From positions 124,001 through 188,000 of the forward strand of contig CAJTMH010000002.1 of assembly GCA_910577255.1 (NCBI GenBank): a stretch of 64,000 bases of DNA, in the 5' to 3' direction. The DNA is from an uncultured Duncaniella sp. Lineage in GTDB: Bacteria; Bacteroidota; Bacteroidia; Bacteroidales; Muribaculaceae. Position numbers and translations under genes: made by a program. Below are positions 16,540 through 24,546 of the stretch, piece after piece. The notes under the pieces were generated by a model. That model did not search any database and had not been told where the DNA came from. It worked only from the letters and a program-made list of their open reading frames with translations. Position 1 is the first letter of the stretch. Every line of letters begins with the position of its first letter.

Positions 16540-18905
16540 GCGGTAGGTATTATTGCAAATTTTGCAAATTTCAACATTAATGTTCTCGTGTCAGTGTTCT
16601 CGAATTGCACCATTATCCGTGCGTCTGTACCGGACGTGTCAATCTCAAGGATGACACCACGGCCGAACTTGCCGTGTTCGATGGCCATTCCAGGCTTCAA
16701 TTCACCGGCTGAATGCACTGAATAGCCTTCGCCTCCGGAAGAGGGCGCCTGTGGCCTGACATAGGCGGATGAAGCAGGAATAGATGAATTGGTCATAGCC
16801 GGAGTCGACATCCTGCGCTGCGAGGAGACATCACGGCCACGCAACTCATTAAGGTTGCGTCCCGAGCCGGCCATGGATGCATGGTAATTGACCGTGGGTC
16901 GCACTTTAGGCGCTCCAGGACCGAAATCTCCTCCGGTGGATAGTTTAAGGTACTTTCTGTCGATATCTCCGATAAAACGTGAGGGACGTGTGCTCAGGGT
17001 CTGTCCGTTGCGGAATCGTGAGGCAGCGTAGGAGAGCATACAGAATTTACGCGCCCTTGTCAAGGCCACGTAAAGCAGACGCCGTTCCTCCTCTATCTGC
17101 GCCGGGGAGTCCTTGGACATCGCCGAGGGGAAGAGATCCTCCTCCACACCTACGATGAAGACATTATTGAACTCAAGACCCTTTGCCGCATGGGCAGTCA
17201 TTAAAGTGACTCTCTCCTCACTCCCATCCGCGTCAAAATCCTGATCAGAGGCAAGCGATACCTCAGTCATGAAATGCCCTAATGTTGTCTCGTCGCTCCC
17301 CTCCTCGGTCTTGTTGTCAACAAATTCCTTGACACCGTTAAGCAACTCCTGCAAGTTTTCCTGCTTTGAAATACTTTCGGGAGTCCCATCGGATATGAGC
17401 ATCCTGTAAAGCCCGGTCCTGTCTATTATCTTACGGACCATCTCATAGGCGTCCTTTCCGGCATTATTCTCGTCGACAAACTCCTGGATGAGTTCCGAGA
17501 ATCCGGCAAGTTTCTTGGCGGTACCCGAATTGACTCCGGGATCATAGGTGTCAAGATGTGTTATGACATCCCAGACACTCACATTATTGTCAATCGCGCA
17601 GCGAGTCAGCTTGTACAAAGTGGTATCACCGATTCCTCTTGCAGGAAAATTTATCACCCTCTTAAGAGCCTCATCGTCGGAAGGATTTAGCGAAAGCCTG
17701 AAATATGCTATGGCATCCTTCACCTCCTTACGCTGATAGAATGAAAGTCCACCATATATACGATAAGGAATGTTACGCTTACGCAACGCCTCCTCCAACA
17801 CACGGCTCTGGGCATTAGTTCGGTAGAGGATTGCAAATTCGTCGCAAGAGTCACCCGAAGTCATCTTCACCTGCGAAAGGCGCGAAGCTACCTGATAAGC
17901 CTCCTCAAAGTCACTATAGCATTTGGCCACCTCGATCGGGGCTCCAGCAGCATTCTCGGAATAGACATTCTTGGGAATCTGATCACGGTTCTTGTCGATA
18001 AGTGTCCCGGCCGCATTTATGATATTCTGTGTTGACCGGTAATTGCGCTCCAGTTTAAATGTCGACAGATCGGGATATGCCTTCTTCAGGTCAAGGATGT
18101 TGCGGATATTTGCTCCACGGAATGAATAAATGCTCTGCGCATCGTCGCCCACCACACACAGCCGCTTGTTGACCTGGGTCAGCTGGGTAACTATGACATG
18201 CTGTGCGAAATTCGTATCCTGATACTCATCCACCAACACATACCGGAAAAACTCCTGATAGTGATGCAGGACTTCGGGATGATCGCGCAGCAGCACATTT
18301 GTATAATAAAGCAAATCATCAAAATCCATCGCACCGGCCACAGCGCAGCGGTCACGATATGCACGGTAGATGGCATGGAGCTGCGGACGACGAGCCTGCT
18401 TATCGGCTTCCATTATGTCGCGGTAGGTGACATAATCCTCAGGAGAGACAAGGGCATTCTTAGCCGTTGAGATAGCGTTGAGCACCGTGGATGGCTTGTA
18501 AATCTTGTCGTCCAGTTGCATATCTTTTATAATGGTCTTGACCAGCGACTTGCTGTCGGACGAATCATAGATGGTAAAATTGCTCTTATAGCCTATCAGT
18601 TCGGCGTTTGAGCGCAATATCCGGGCGAAGATAGAGTGAAATGTGCCCATCCACAGCTTGGAGGCGGTCTGACTTCCCACCAATTGCTCGATACGTTCAC
18701 GCATCTCACGTGCAGCCTTATTTGTAAAGGTAAGGGCAAGTATGCGCCAGGGCTCGTAGCCGAGGGTCAGCAGATGGACTATCTTGTAGGTAAGGACACG
18801 TGTCTTGCCGGACCCCGCGCCTGCTATCACAAGCTGGGGGCCGTCGCAATACACTACCGCATCCCTTTGTTGGGAATTCAGTTTACTTAAATATTCCTGC
18901 GTCAT
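16536..18905 (-). CDS. pcrA: UvrD/PcrA-type superfamily 1 DNA helicase
   Basis: 789 residues, full length for UvrD/PcrA, a 3'-5' helicase in nucleotide-excision and mismatch repair and in clearing RecA or stalled polymerases. Motifs: Walker A AGAGSGKT (residues 28-35), LTFTNKAAREMRERI (Ia), VDEYQDTNF near residue 225 (II), QSIYSFRGA (III), LERNYRST (IV) and VTLMTAHAAKGLEF (V), with LLYVALTRAR (VI). A variable linker precedes a C-terminal module with IEHGKFGRGVI. It overlaps neighbours by 4 bases on both sides (ATGA type), which implies coupled translation. Confidence 0.96.
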   Translation of the reverse strand: MTQEYLSKLNSQQRDAVVYCDGPQLVIAGAGSGKTRVLTYKIVHLLTLGYEPWRILALTFTNKAAREMRERIEQLVGSQTASKLWMGTFHSIFARILRSNAELIGYKSNFTIYDSSDSKSLVKTIIKDMQLDDKIYKPSTVLNAISTAKNALVSPEDYVTYRDIMEADKQARRPQLHAIYRAYRDRCAVAGAMDFDDLLYYTNVLLRDHPEVLHHYQEFFRYVLVDEYQDTNFAQHVIVTQLTQVNKRLCVVGDDAQSIYSFRGANIRNILDLKKAYPDLSTFKLERNYRSTQNIINAAGTLIDKNRDQIPKNVYSENAAGAPIEVAKCYSDFEEAYQVASRLSQVKMTSGDSCDEFAILYRTNAQSRVLEEALRKRNIPYRIYGGLSFYQRKEVKDAIAYFRLSLNPSDDEALKRVINFPARGIGDTTLYKLTRCAIDNNVSVWDVITHLDTYDPGVNSGTAKKLAGFSELIQEFVDENNAGKDAYEMVRKIIDRTGLYRMLISDGTPESISKQENLQELLNGVKEFVDNKTEEGSDETTLGHFMTEVSLASDQDFDADGSEERVTLMTAHAAKGLEFNNVFIVGVEEDLFPSAMSKDSPAQIEEERRLLYVALTRARKFCMLSYAASRFRNGQTLSTRPSRFIGDIDRKYLKLSTGGDFGPGAPKVRPTVNYHASMAGSGRNLNELRGRDVSSQRRMSTPAMTNSSIPASSAYVRPQAPSSGGEGYSVHSAGELKPGMAIEHGKFGRGVILEIDTSGTDARIMVQFENTDTRTLMLKFAKFAIIPTA

Positions 18906-20527
18906 TCTTTTATTAGGAAATGGTCACCAGTCTGGTCAACAATCGAACGATAATAACGTTCGTCATATCCACCGAACACCGGAGAGACAGGCATTCCTTC
19001 GGGTGTGCGCTCAAACACACCATCCTTTTCTTTCTTTATGTTGCCGTCGATATATTTCACCAGAAGGTAATCGCCGAGATCCTTATAGCGCTTCACGTAA
19101 CGACGAGTGGCAATCGAAGCATGGTCGTTGAGAAGACTACGTGCAGCATCCGGATCAAGTGTCGGCACTTCGGCAATAAACATCTCGACTTCACGTTCGA
19201 GAGTGTCCTCCTCAGCTTTCTGCACCTTACGGATATCGGGAATCATCTGGTTATATCGGTTATAAGCCTGATTGGCGACATAGTTGTTCACCCAGAAGGC
19301 AGCATCCCATGAAAGGGTGAGCATATCACCGTTGCCATGTGAGAACTCGTAGGGCACATTGGTCACACAATTGTAGATGGGAACATACACACATGTGTTG
19401 GCATCGTCGACACCAAACCAAAGAATGCCTTTCATCAGTTCGGGATGCTTTTCGTTCATCTGCGAAACGAATGAGAAGCCGGTCTGCTGAGTAGCTATGG
19501 CTCGCTCGTTGAGATATGTTTTACCCTCCACCTCGAACGTCATCGGACGCCAGCGGTAAGGAACCGCGTATGGGCCGGCGCCTATATCCTTGGTCATATC
19601 CATTGGAGTGTCCTCGAAATGATCACGCATCATCCACTTCATATCGTTAAGGCTAACCTTTTTGTCAGGCTTAATCCACAATGGGAATGGCTCACCTTTG
19701 GCTTCCATCACCCACGGGAGATATTTGTCCATGCCGTCGGCAAACTTATTGAAATAAGCCCAGACTCTACCGTCGCAACCACGCGTGGCTGTGCCGTCAA
19801 GCTCGCCATAAGCCAGTGAGAAGCTAAAGTCTTCGTCCTTGCCGTCGAAATACCCCATCTTGCGGGCAAATTTAATGACATCAGGAGAATAAAGGGTGTT
19901 ATCTTTATCCTTAAGGGGGAATTTATGGATACGCGGATGGTTGGCATGTCCCGAAATACAGTCGTCGGGAATCCGGCGGGCCACCCACACAGCGCCCTTC
20001 TCCTTGCCTCCTTTACCTATAAGCTCCATTACCCACGCCTCGTTGGCATCGGCAATAGAGAATGACTCTCCACTCGAGTGATAGCCGTATTCATTCACCA
20101 GGTCTGTCATGATCTTTATAGCCTCACGTGGAGTCTTGGTGCGTTCAAGCGTCACATAGATAAGGGAACCATAATCCATTATACCGGTAGTGTCCTCAAG
20201 TTCAGCACGTCCGCCCCATGTGCTTTCGGAGATGGTGAGGCCGTGCTCGTTCATGTTGCCGATAGTGGTGTAGGTGTGGGCCACTTGAGGAATCTCACCG
20301 AGATACTTACCGGTGTCCCATTCAAATATCTTGCGCATTTCGCCCGGTTTATGGTCTCCACCGGGAGTATTGTAAAGTTCGCCATAAAGCGTATGGCTGT
20401 CAGCTGCATAGGTCACGAGCACCGAGCCATCGGCAGTGGCGTTCTTGCCGGCGATAAGGCTTGTGCATGCCAAAGCCTCGACTGGAAGCATGGCCAGCAT
20501 GGCTACAAACAGTTTTGATATCTTCAT
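18902..20527 (-). CDS. C69 family dipeptidase (secreted)
   Basis: 541 residues. A signal-like N-terminus (MKISKLFVAMLAMLPVEALA) ends directly before Cys21 (CTSLIAGKNATADGS). In family C69 this cysteine becomes the N-terminal nucleophile after processing. NMNEHGLTISESTWGGR and RIPDDCISGHANHPRI are further C69 landmarks. Such enzymes cleave dipeptides and are probably periplasmic here. It is the first gene of the operon running through UvrD, NspC, GT2 and RadC. Confidence 0.92.
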   Translation of the reverse strand: MKISKLFVAMLAMLPVEALACTSLIAGKNATADGSVLVTYAADSHTLYGELYNTPGGDHKPGEMRKIFEWDTGKYLGEIPQVAHTYTTIGNMNEHGLTISESTWGGRAELEDTTGIMDYGSLIYVTLERTKTPREAIKIMTDLVNEYGYHSSGESFSIADANEAWVMELIGKGGKEKGAVWVARRIPDDCISGHANHPRIHKFPLKDKDNTLYSPDVIKFARKMGYFDGKDEDFSFSLAYGELDGTATRGCDGRVWAYFNKFADGMDKYLPWVMEAKGEPFPLWIKPDKKVSLNDMKWMMRDHFEDTPMDMTKDIGAGPYAVPYRWRPMTFEVEGKTYLNERAIATQQTGFSFVSQMNEKHPELMKGILWFGVDDANTCVYVPIYNCVTNVPYEFSHGNGDMLTLSWDAAFWVNNYVANQAYNRYNQMIPDIRKVQKAEEDTLEREVEMFIAEVPTLDPDAARSLLNDHASIATRRYVKRYKDLGDYLLVKYIDGNIKKEKDGVFERTPEGMPVSPVFGGYDERYYRSIVDQTGDHFLIKE

Positions 20528-20610
20528 ATATGATCAGTTTAGTGTGATAATGATTTCTTATAGTTACCGTCACTAAAACCGGCAGGTGCGAAAACTTAGC
20601 GATAACATGC

Positions 20611-20624
20611 CGGTTAGCTAACCG
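20611..20624. promoter_or_regulatory. Palindrome at the predicted start of the C69 operon transcript
   Basis: CGGTTAGCTAACCG is a perfect 14-bp palindrome sitting right at the expected transcription start of the promoter at 20625-20655. A second inverted repeat, CCGGCA/TGCCGG, lies just downstream at about 20579-20613. An operator or a 5' stem-loop are both possible. Confidence 0.4.
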
Positions 20625-20655
20625 CAAAAATACGCAAATTTACTCATTGCCGCAA
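20625..20655 (-). promoter_or_regulatory. Promoter for the C69-uvrD-nspC-GT2-radC operon
   Basis: On the minus strand, TTG (20653-20655) and TATTTTTG (20625-20632) are 20 bases apart, matching the Bacteroidetes consensus. A second -7-like box, TAAATTTG, lies 10 bases upstream without a good -33. The leader to the ATG at 20527 is about 90 bases. Confidence 0.65.
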
Positions 20656-20729
20656 CTTGGCCATGTTTTATTTTCACCGGGAAGTATGACAAAAAATGCG
20701 CAACAAACATTTTTTCAATTTTTTTGTTG

Positions 20730-20737
20730 TATATTTG
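20730..20737 (+). promoter_or_regulatory. -7 box for the aquaporin gene
   Basis: TATATTTG followed by C, 85 bases before the ATG at 20823, in a T-rich region. It lies inside the open frame that extends upstream of the aquaporin gene and so supports the later start codon. There is no good TTTG at -33. Confidence 0.6.
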
Positions 20738-20822
20738 CAAAGGGGAGGGTTTCCTGCGCCGCAAAACCTACGGTAAGAACCTCCTTATCTTATATACAAT
20801 CATTTTTTCAACTATTTATTTT

Positions 20823-21536
20823 ATGAAGAAGTATTTAGCAGAGATGATCGGGACATTTGTCCTGGTTCTCATGGGTTGCGGTAGCGCAATCTTCGCCGGT
20901 ATCGGTCTTGGCACTACTGGCTACGGAATCTCCACCCTTGGCGTAGCATTCGCCTTCGGCTTGTCAGTAATAGCAATGGCCTATACTATCGGCAACATCT
21001 CAGGTTGCCACATCAACCCGGCTATTACCCTCGGCGTGTGGTGCAATGGCCGCATGAGCGGTAAAGAAGCTGCAGGCTACATGTTTTTCCAGGTCATCGG
21101 AGCCATCATAGCTTCAGCGGTGCTCTATCTTCTGGTACACACCGGCAACCAGGCAGGCATCGAACGCATCTTCAACGACACAACGACCACAGGTGCCAAC
21201 ACCTTCATGGAGGGTAACCTCTTCCCTGCGTTTATCGCTGAGATGGTATTCACTTTCATCTTCGTACTTGTGGTGCTCGGTTCTACCGACAGCAAGAAAG
21301 GCGCAGGTAACTTCGCAGGTCTCGCCATCGGCCTCACCCTGGTGCTCGTGCACATCGCATGTATCCCCATCACCGGTACATCTGTCAACCCCGCACGTTC
21401 AATCGGCCCGGCCATCTTCGCGGCCATTGAAGGTAACTGCACTCCCATCTCACAGGTATGGCTCTTTATCGTTGCCCCATTCATCGGCGCGATTTTCAGC
21501 TCTATCGTATGGAACGCCATCAAATCTGACAAATAA
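20823..21536 (+). CDS. aqpZ: Aquaporin (AqpZ-type water channel)
   Basis: 237 residues from the ATG at 20823 (MKKYLAEMIGTFVLVLMGCG). The frame is open from 20724, but the promoter box lies in that stretch. It is a MIP-family inner membrane protein with six hydrophobic segments and both NPA boxes: HINPAITLG and SVNPARSIGPA. The HIACIPITGTSVNPARS region places His, Thr and Arg as in the narrow water-selective filter of AqpZ, favouring a water channel over a glycerol facilitator. It is followed by a strong terminator. Confidence 0.93.
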   Translation: MKKYLAEMIGTFVLVLMGCGSAIFAGIGLGTTGYGISTLGVAFAFGLSVIAMAYTIGNISGCHINPAITLGVWCNGRMSGKEAAGYMFFQVIGAIIASAVLYLLVHTGNQAGIERIFNDTTTTGANTFMEGNLFPAFIAEMVFTFIFVLVVLGSTDSKKGAGNFAGLAIGLTLVLVHIACIPITGTSVNPARSIGPAIFAAIEGNCTPISQVWLFIVAPFIGAIFSSIVWNAIKSDK

Positions 21537-21563
21537 CACGAGTCAACCATAACCCAACTTATC

Positions 21564-21618
21564 AAGCGAGGCTTTTTGAGCCGCAGGGTATACCCTCAAC
21601 TCAAAAAGCCTCGCTTTT
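21564..21618 (+). terminator. Strong terminator after the aquaporin gene
   Basis: A perfect 17-bp stem (AAGCGAGGCTTTTTGAG, 21564-21580, and CTCAAAAAGCCTCGCTT, 21600-21616) ends in TTTT. The loop itself holds the palindrome AGGGTATACCCT. The next gene begins only 20 bases after the T-run. Its outer arm shares AAGCGAGG with the terminator at 22521. Confidence 0.85.
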
Positions 21619-21637
21619 AACAAGAACCATTCCTTTC

Positions 21638-22501
21638 ATGAATCTCAACGGACGACGCGAAAGCTCCAATATCAATGACCGCCGCGGTGGCGGAGGAGGC
21701 AAAAAAGTAGGCGCCGGAATAGGCGCTGTCATCATTGCGGCAATCATTGCCTGGATTTCAGGAGGCAATCCTCTGGATGTGCTGATGTCAAACGCCGGCT
21801 CATTCACATCCACCCAAGAGAGCTCACAAACATATACTCCTACCGAGGAAGAGGAGGAGCTGGCACGTTTCTCCCGCCAAATATTGGCCGGCACGGAGGA
21901 TGTGTGGACCAAACTGTTTGCTGACATGGGAAAGGAATACGAGGCCCCGACACTGGTGTTTTTCACCGACGCGGTGCAGAGCGCATGCGGCAACGCCACA
22001 GCTTCGGTCGGCCCGTTCTACTGCTCCGCCGACCAGAGCCTTTACATCGACCTCTCGTTCTTCCGCGACATGCGGCAGACACTTGGCGCTGACGGAGACT
22101 TCGCATACGCTTATGTGATAGCCCATGAGGTAGGCCATCACGTGCAGTATCTGCTCGGCACCCTCGATGAGGCTCATGCGGCCATGAGGCAGACTAACGA
22201 GACCGACGCCAATAACATAAGTGTCCGCACCGAGCTACAGGCCGACTATTATGCCGGCGTATGGGCCCATCATGACAACGCCATGTTCAACTCCCTTGAA
22301 CCTGGAGATATAGAAGAGGCCCTCGACGCAGCCCAAAAGATCGGAGATGATTACCTACAGAAAAAAGCGAGGGGATACTCCGTGCCCGACTCCTTTACCC
22401 ACGGCACATCCGACCAGCGGTCAAGATGGCTCAAAAAAGGTCTTGCCACCGGAGATATCCGACAAGGCGACACCTTCTCAATTCCATACAACTCTCTCTG
22501 A
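21638..22501 (+). CDS. YpfJ-type neutral zinc metallopeptidase, membrane-anchored
   Basis: 287 residues, starting MNLNGRRESSNINDRRGGGG, the conserved start of this family (Zn_peptidase, PF04228 as I recall it). A glycine-rich cytoplasmic N-terminus is followed by one membrane helix (about residues 26-41). The outer domain carries HEVGH at 163-167 (zinc ligands His163 and His167, catalytic Glu164) and a third ligand, probably Glu199 in TELQADYYAG. The substrate is unknown. It sits between two terminators with the same arm sequence and has no visible promoter of its own, so expression may need read-through from the aquaporin gene. Confidence 0.9.
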   Translation: MNLNGRRESSNINDRRGGGGGKKVGAGIGAVIIAAIIAWISGGNPLDVLMSNAGSFTSTQESSQTYTPTEEEEELARFSRQILAGTEDVWTKLFADMGKEYEAPTLVFFTDAVQSACGNATASVGPFYCSADQSLYIDLSFFRDMRQTLGADGDFAYAYVIAHEVGHHVQYLLGTLDEAHAAMRQTNETDANNISVRTELQADYYAGVWAHHDNAMFNSLEPGDIEEALDAAQKIGDDYLQKKARGYSVPDSFTHGTSDQRSRWLKKGLATGDIRQGDTFSIPYNSL

Positions 22502-22520
22502 CAACATGCCCCTAAAATAA

Positions 22521-22565
22521 AAACCAAGCGAGGTCCCCGGCTCACGGAGACCTCGCTTGGTTTTA
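22521..22565. terminator. Bidirectional terminator between the metallopeptidase and lpxB
   Basis: A perfect 15-bp stem (AAACCAAGCGAGGTC, 22521-22535, and GACCTCGCTTGGTTT, 22549-22563) with T residues on the right and A residues on the left. It can serve the plus-strand metallopeptidase gene and the minus-strand lpxB gene, which converge here. Confidence 0.85.
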
Positions 22566-22581
22566 TATCCAATTAGATAAA

Positions 22582-23760
22582 TCAGAAGTCAGAATATATG
22601 TGGCGCGCCACGGTAGCGGCGGCAGAAACTTCAGTGGCCAGCCTTCGGCGCACCTCAGCATAGCCTTTGAGCTGTTCGTCGCGCGCGAGGCCGTCGACAA
22701 GCAGTCCTGACAATTGACGGTCGACATTTTCGGGAGTGCAGTTATGCACCAACATTTCGGGCACGACACAACCTCTAACCCCGGTTTTAGCGGCCTCACG
22801 GTTAACTTCACGGCGAGTCAGGCGGTCAATTTTTCCACCTATCAAATTAGGCAACGAGCAATAAGGTATTTTCAGGATATGAACAAAAATATCATGCGCC
22901 CATTTCCACCCTACAGCACGGTAGCACACCACCTGGGGAGCACCGGCCAACGCACATTCAAGAGATGCCGTCCCTGAAGTCACCAATGCCCCCCTGGCAT
23001 GAGCCATAAGCTCAAGAGTGGCACCATTGATGACCGGGAAATCGGTAAACTGCCTGTAGAGGTCACTTTTCACAGAAGGGGCACCGGCCACCACCGTCTG
23101 CATCTCAGGATGCCTCTTGGCAACGGCATCCATCACCGGCAGATTGGCAGTTATCTCACCCACCCTGCTTCCGGGCACCAAGGCAAGTATCGGTCTGTCG
23201 GCAAGCCCATGTCCGGCCAGAAAATCCCCTCGTGAGGAGATCCGCGCCAACGACTCATCCACCTCTTCAACCGATGGATTTCCCACATATTCCACCTTGA
23301 GGCCACGTTCGGCGAACCATGCCGGTTCGAACGGCAGAATCGAGAACACCCTGTCGACATAGGCTTTCAGCTGCTTCAATCTGTACTCCTTCCAAGCCCA
23401 CAATTTGGGGGCGATATAGTAGTATACCTTTATACCGAGCGACTTGGCATACTTAGCCAACTTCAGGTTAAACCCGGGATAGTCCACCAGCACAAGAGCG
23501 TCAGGACGCATTTCACGGATAGCCTCCTTAGCCTTTGCGAGGTTGCCGAGTACCTCCGGGAGGTGTCTGGCCACATCGATAAATCCCATATAAGCCATAC
23601 GCTCATAGTGAATCAATGGAGATTTGCCGGCTGCGGCAGCCATGCTGTCACCTCCAAGGAATGTTATTTCAGCCTTTGAGTCCAGTTTCAGCAACTCCCT
23701 GATAACCTGCGAGGCATGAAGGTCACCGGATGCCTCTCCGGCAGAGAAAAAATACTTCAT
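22582..23760 (-). CDS. lpxB: Lipid-A-disaccharide synthase
   Basis: 392 residues, full length for LpxB (family GT19). It joins UDP-2,3-diacylglucosamine and lipid X to form the lipid A disaccharide at the inner membrane. Seen are FFSAGEASGDLHASQVIREL at the start, GMxY-type MAYMGFIDV, ALVLVDYPGFNLKLAKYAK, YYIAPKLWAWKEYR, LPGSRVGEI and the C-terminal TSGTASLECAL. It is divergent from the glucosaminidase gene. Confidence 0.96.
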   Translation of the reverse strand: MKYFFSAGEASGDLHASQVIRELLKLDSKAEITFLGGDSMAAAAGKSPLIHYERMAYMGFIDVARHLPEVLGNLAKAKEAIREMRPDALVLVDYPGFNLKLAKYAKSLGIKVYYYIAPKLWAWKEYRLKQLKAYVDRVFSILPFEPAWFAERGLKVEYVGNPSVEEVDESLARISSRGDFLAGHGLADRPILALVPGSRVGEITANLPVMDAVAKRHPEMQTVVAGAPSVKSDLYRQFTDFPVINGATLELMAHARGALVTSGTASLECALAGAPQVVCYRAVGWKWAHDIFVHILKIPYCSLPNLIGGKIDRLTRREVNREAAKTGVRGCVVPEMLVHNCTPENVDRQLSGLLVDGLARDEQLKGYAEVRRRLATEVSAAATVARHIYSDF

Positions 23761-23848
23761 AAGGGCAAATTTACGTTTTTTTTCTCATATATAAAGAAAA
23801 TTTAGTAACTTGCGCGTTATTAAGGGTGATGAGCATAAAACATCAGGC

Positions 23849-24496
23849 ATGTTACGATTTCTACATCTATTACTCTTCACGTCCGTCATAGCCTCAGCAT
23901 TCTGCGAGACCCCGATAATGGGCCAGCAGGAAGTCGAGATAGAGCGGATGTATCAATATGTGGCTTCACATAATCCCCACTTCGACAGAGAAGTGGCCGA
24001 AGCATTCTATAACGTGGGTTCACGATATGGCATAAGGGGTGATATAGCACTCTGCCAGGCCATAATCGAGACCGGATGGTTCCGTTTTGACAACGGAACT
24101 GCTGTCCCACCCGAGGCCCACAACTATTGTGGTCTCGGTGTAAAGAAGCGTGGCGACAAAGGATGCAAATTCGGCTCCGTGGAGGAAGGGGTCACAGCCA
24201 TGATGCAGCATCTCTATGCCTATGCCTCCAAGGAGAATCTGCCGCAGGGAGAATCAGTGATCGACCCTCGGTTCTCGTTCGTCACGCGAGGTTGCGCTTC
24301 GTCATGGGAATCACTTGCCGGACGCTGGGCCATGAATCCACACTACGGCAAGAATATTTTGCGCATATATTCCCGCATGTCAGTCCATCCAGTCATCGAC
24401 AAGACGATACAACGGATAGAGGTGCAGATCCCCGACGACATGGAATTTCTCGAAGATGAGGAAATAGTGACCGGCGCGAATGATTTTTTCAACTGA
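23849..24496 (+). CDS. Secreted glucosaminidase-domain protein
   Basis: 215 residues from the ATG at 23849, whose N-terminus MLRFLHLLLFTSVIASAFC is a good signal peptide. The frame is open from a TTG at 23810, but that overlaps the likely promoter. The domain (about residues 35-180) matches the bacterial mannosyl-glycoprotein endo-beta-N-acetylglucosaminidase family: YNVGSRYGIRGDIALCQAII with ETGWF carrying the catalytic-type Glu, then HNYCGLGV and SVEEGVTAMMQHLYAYA. It probably cuts peptidoglycan glycan strands in the periplasm. It lies 50 bases before the helicase gene, so they may share a transcript. Confidence 0.85.
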   Translation: MLRFLHLLLFTSVIASAFCETPIMGQQEVEIERMYQYVASHNPHFDREVAEAFYNVGSRYGIRGDIALCQAIIETGWFRFDNGTAVPPEAHNYCGLGVKKRGDKGCKFGSVEEGVTAMMQHLYAYASKENLPQGESVIDPRFSFVTRGCASSWESLAGRWAMNPHYGKNILRIYSRMSVHPVIDKTIQRIEVQIPDDMEFLEDEEIVTGANDFFN

Positions 24497-24546
24497 CCCA
24501 CTCTCCGCCAAATAACGTCCGGAGTCGGACACAACACACAAATGAT

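Noticed and set aside
23810..23848. TTG-initiated extension of the glucosaminidase gene
   Set aside because: Overlaps the likely promoter and would bury the signal peptide; the ATG at 23849 gives a clean signal sequence.
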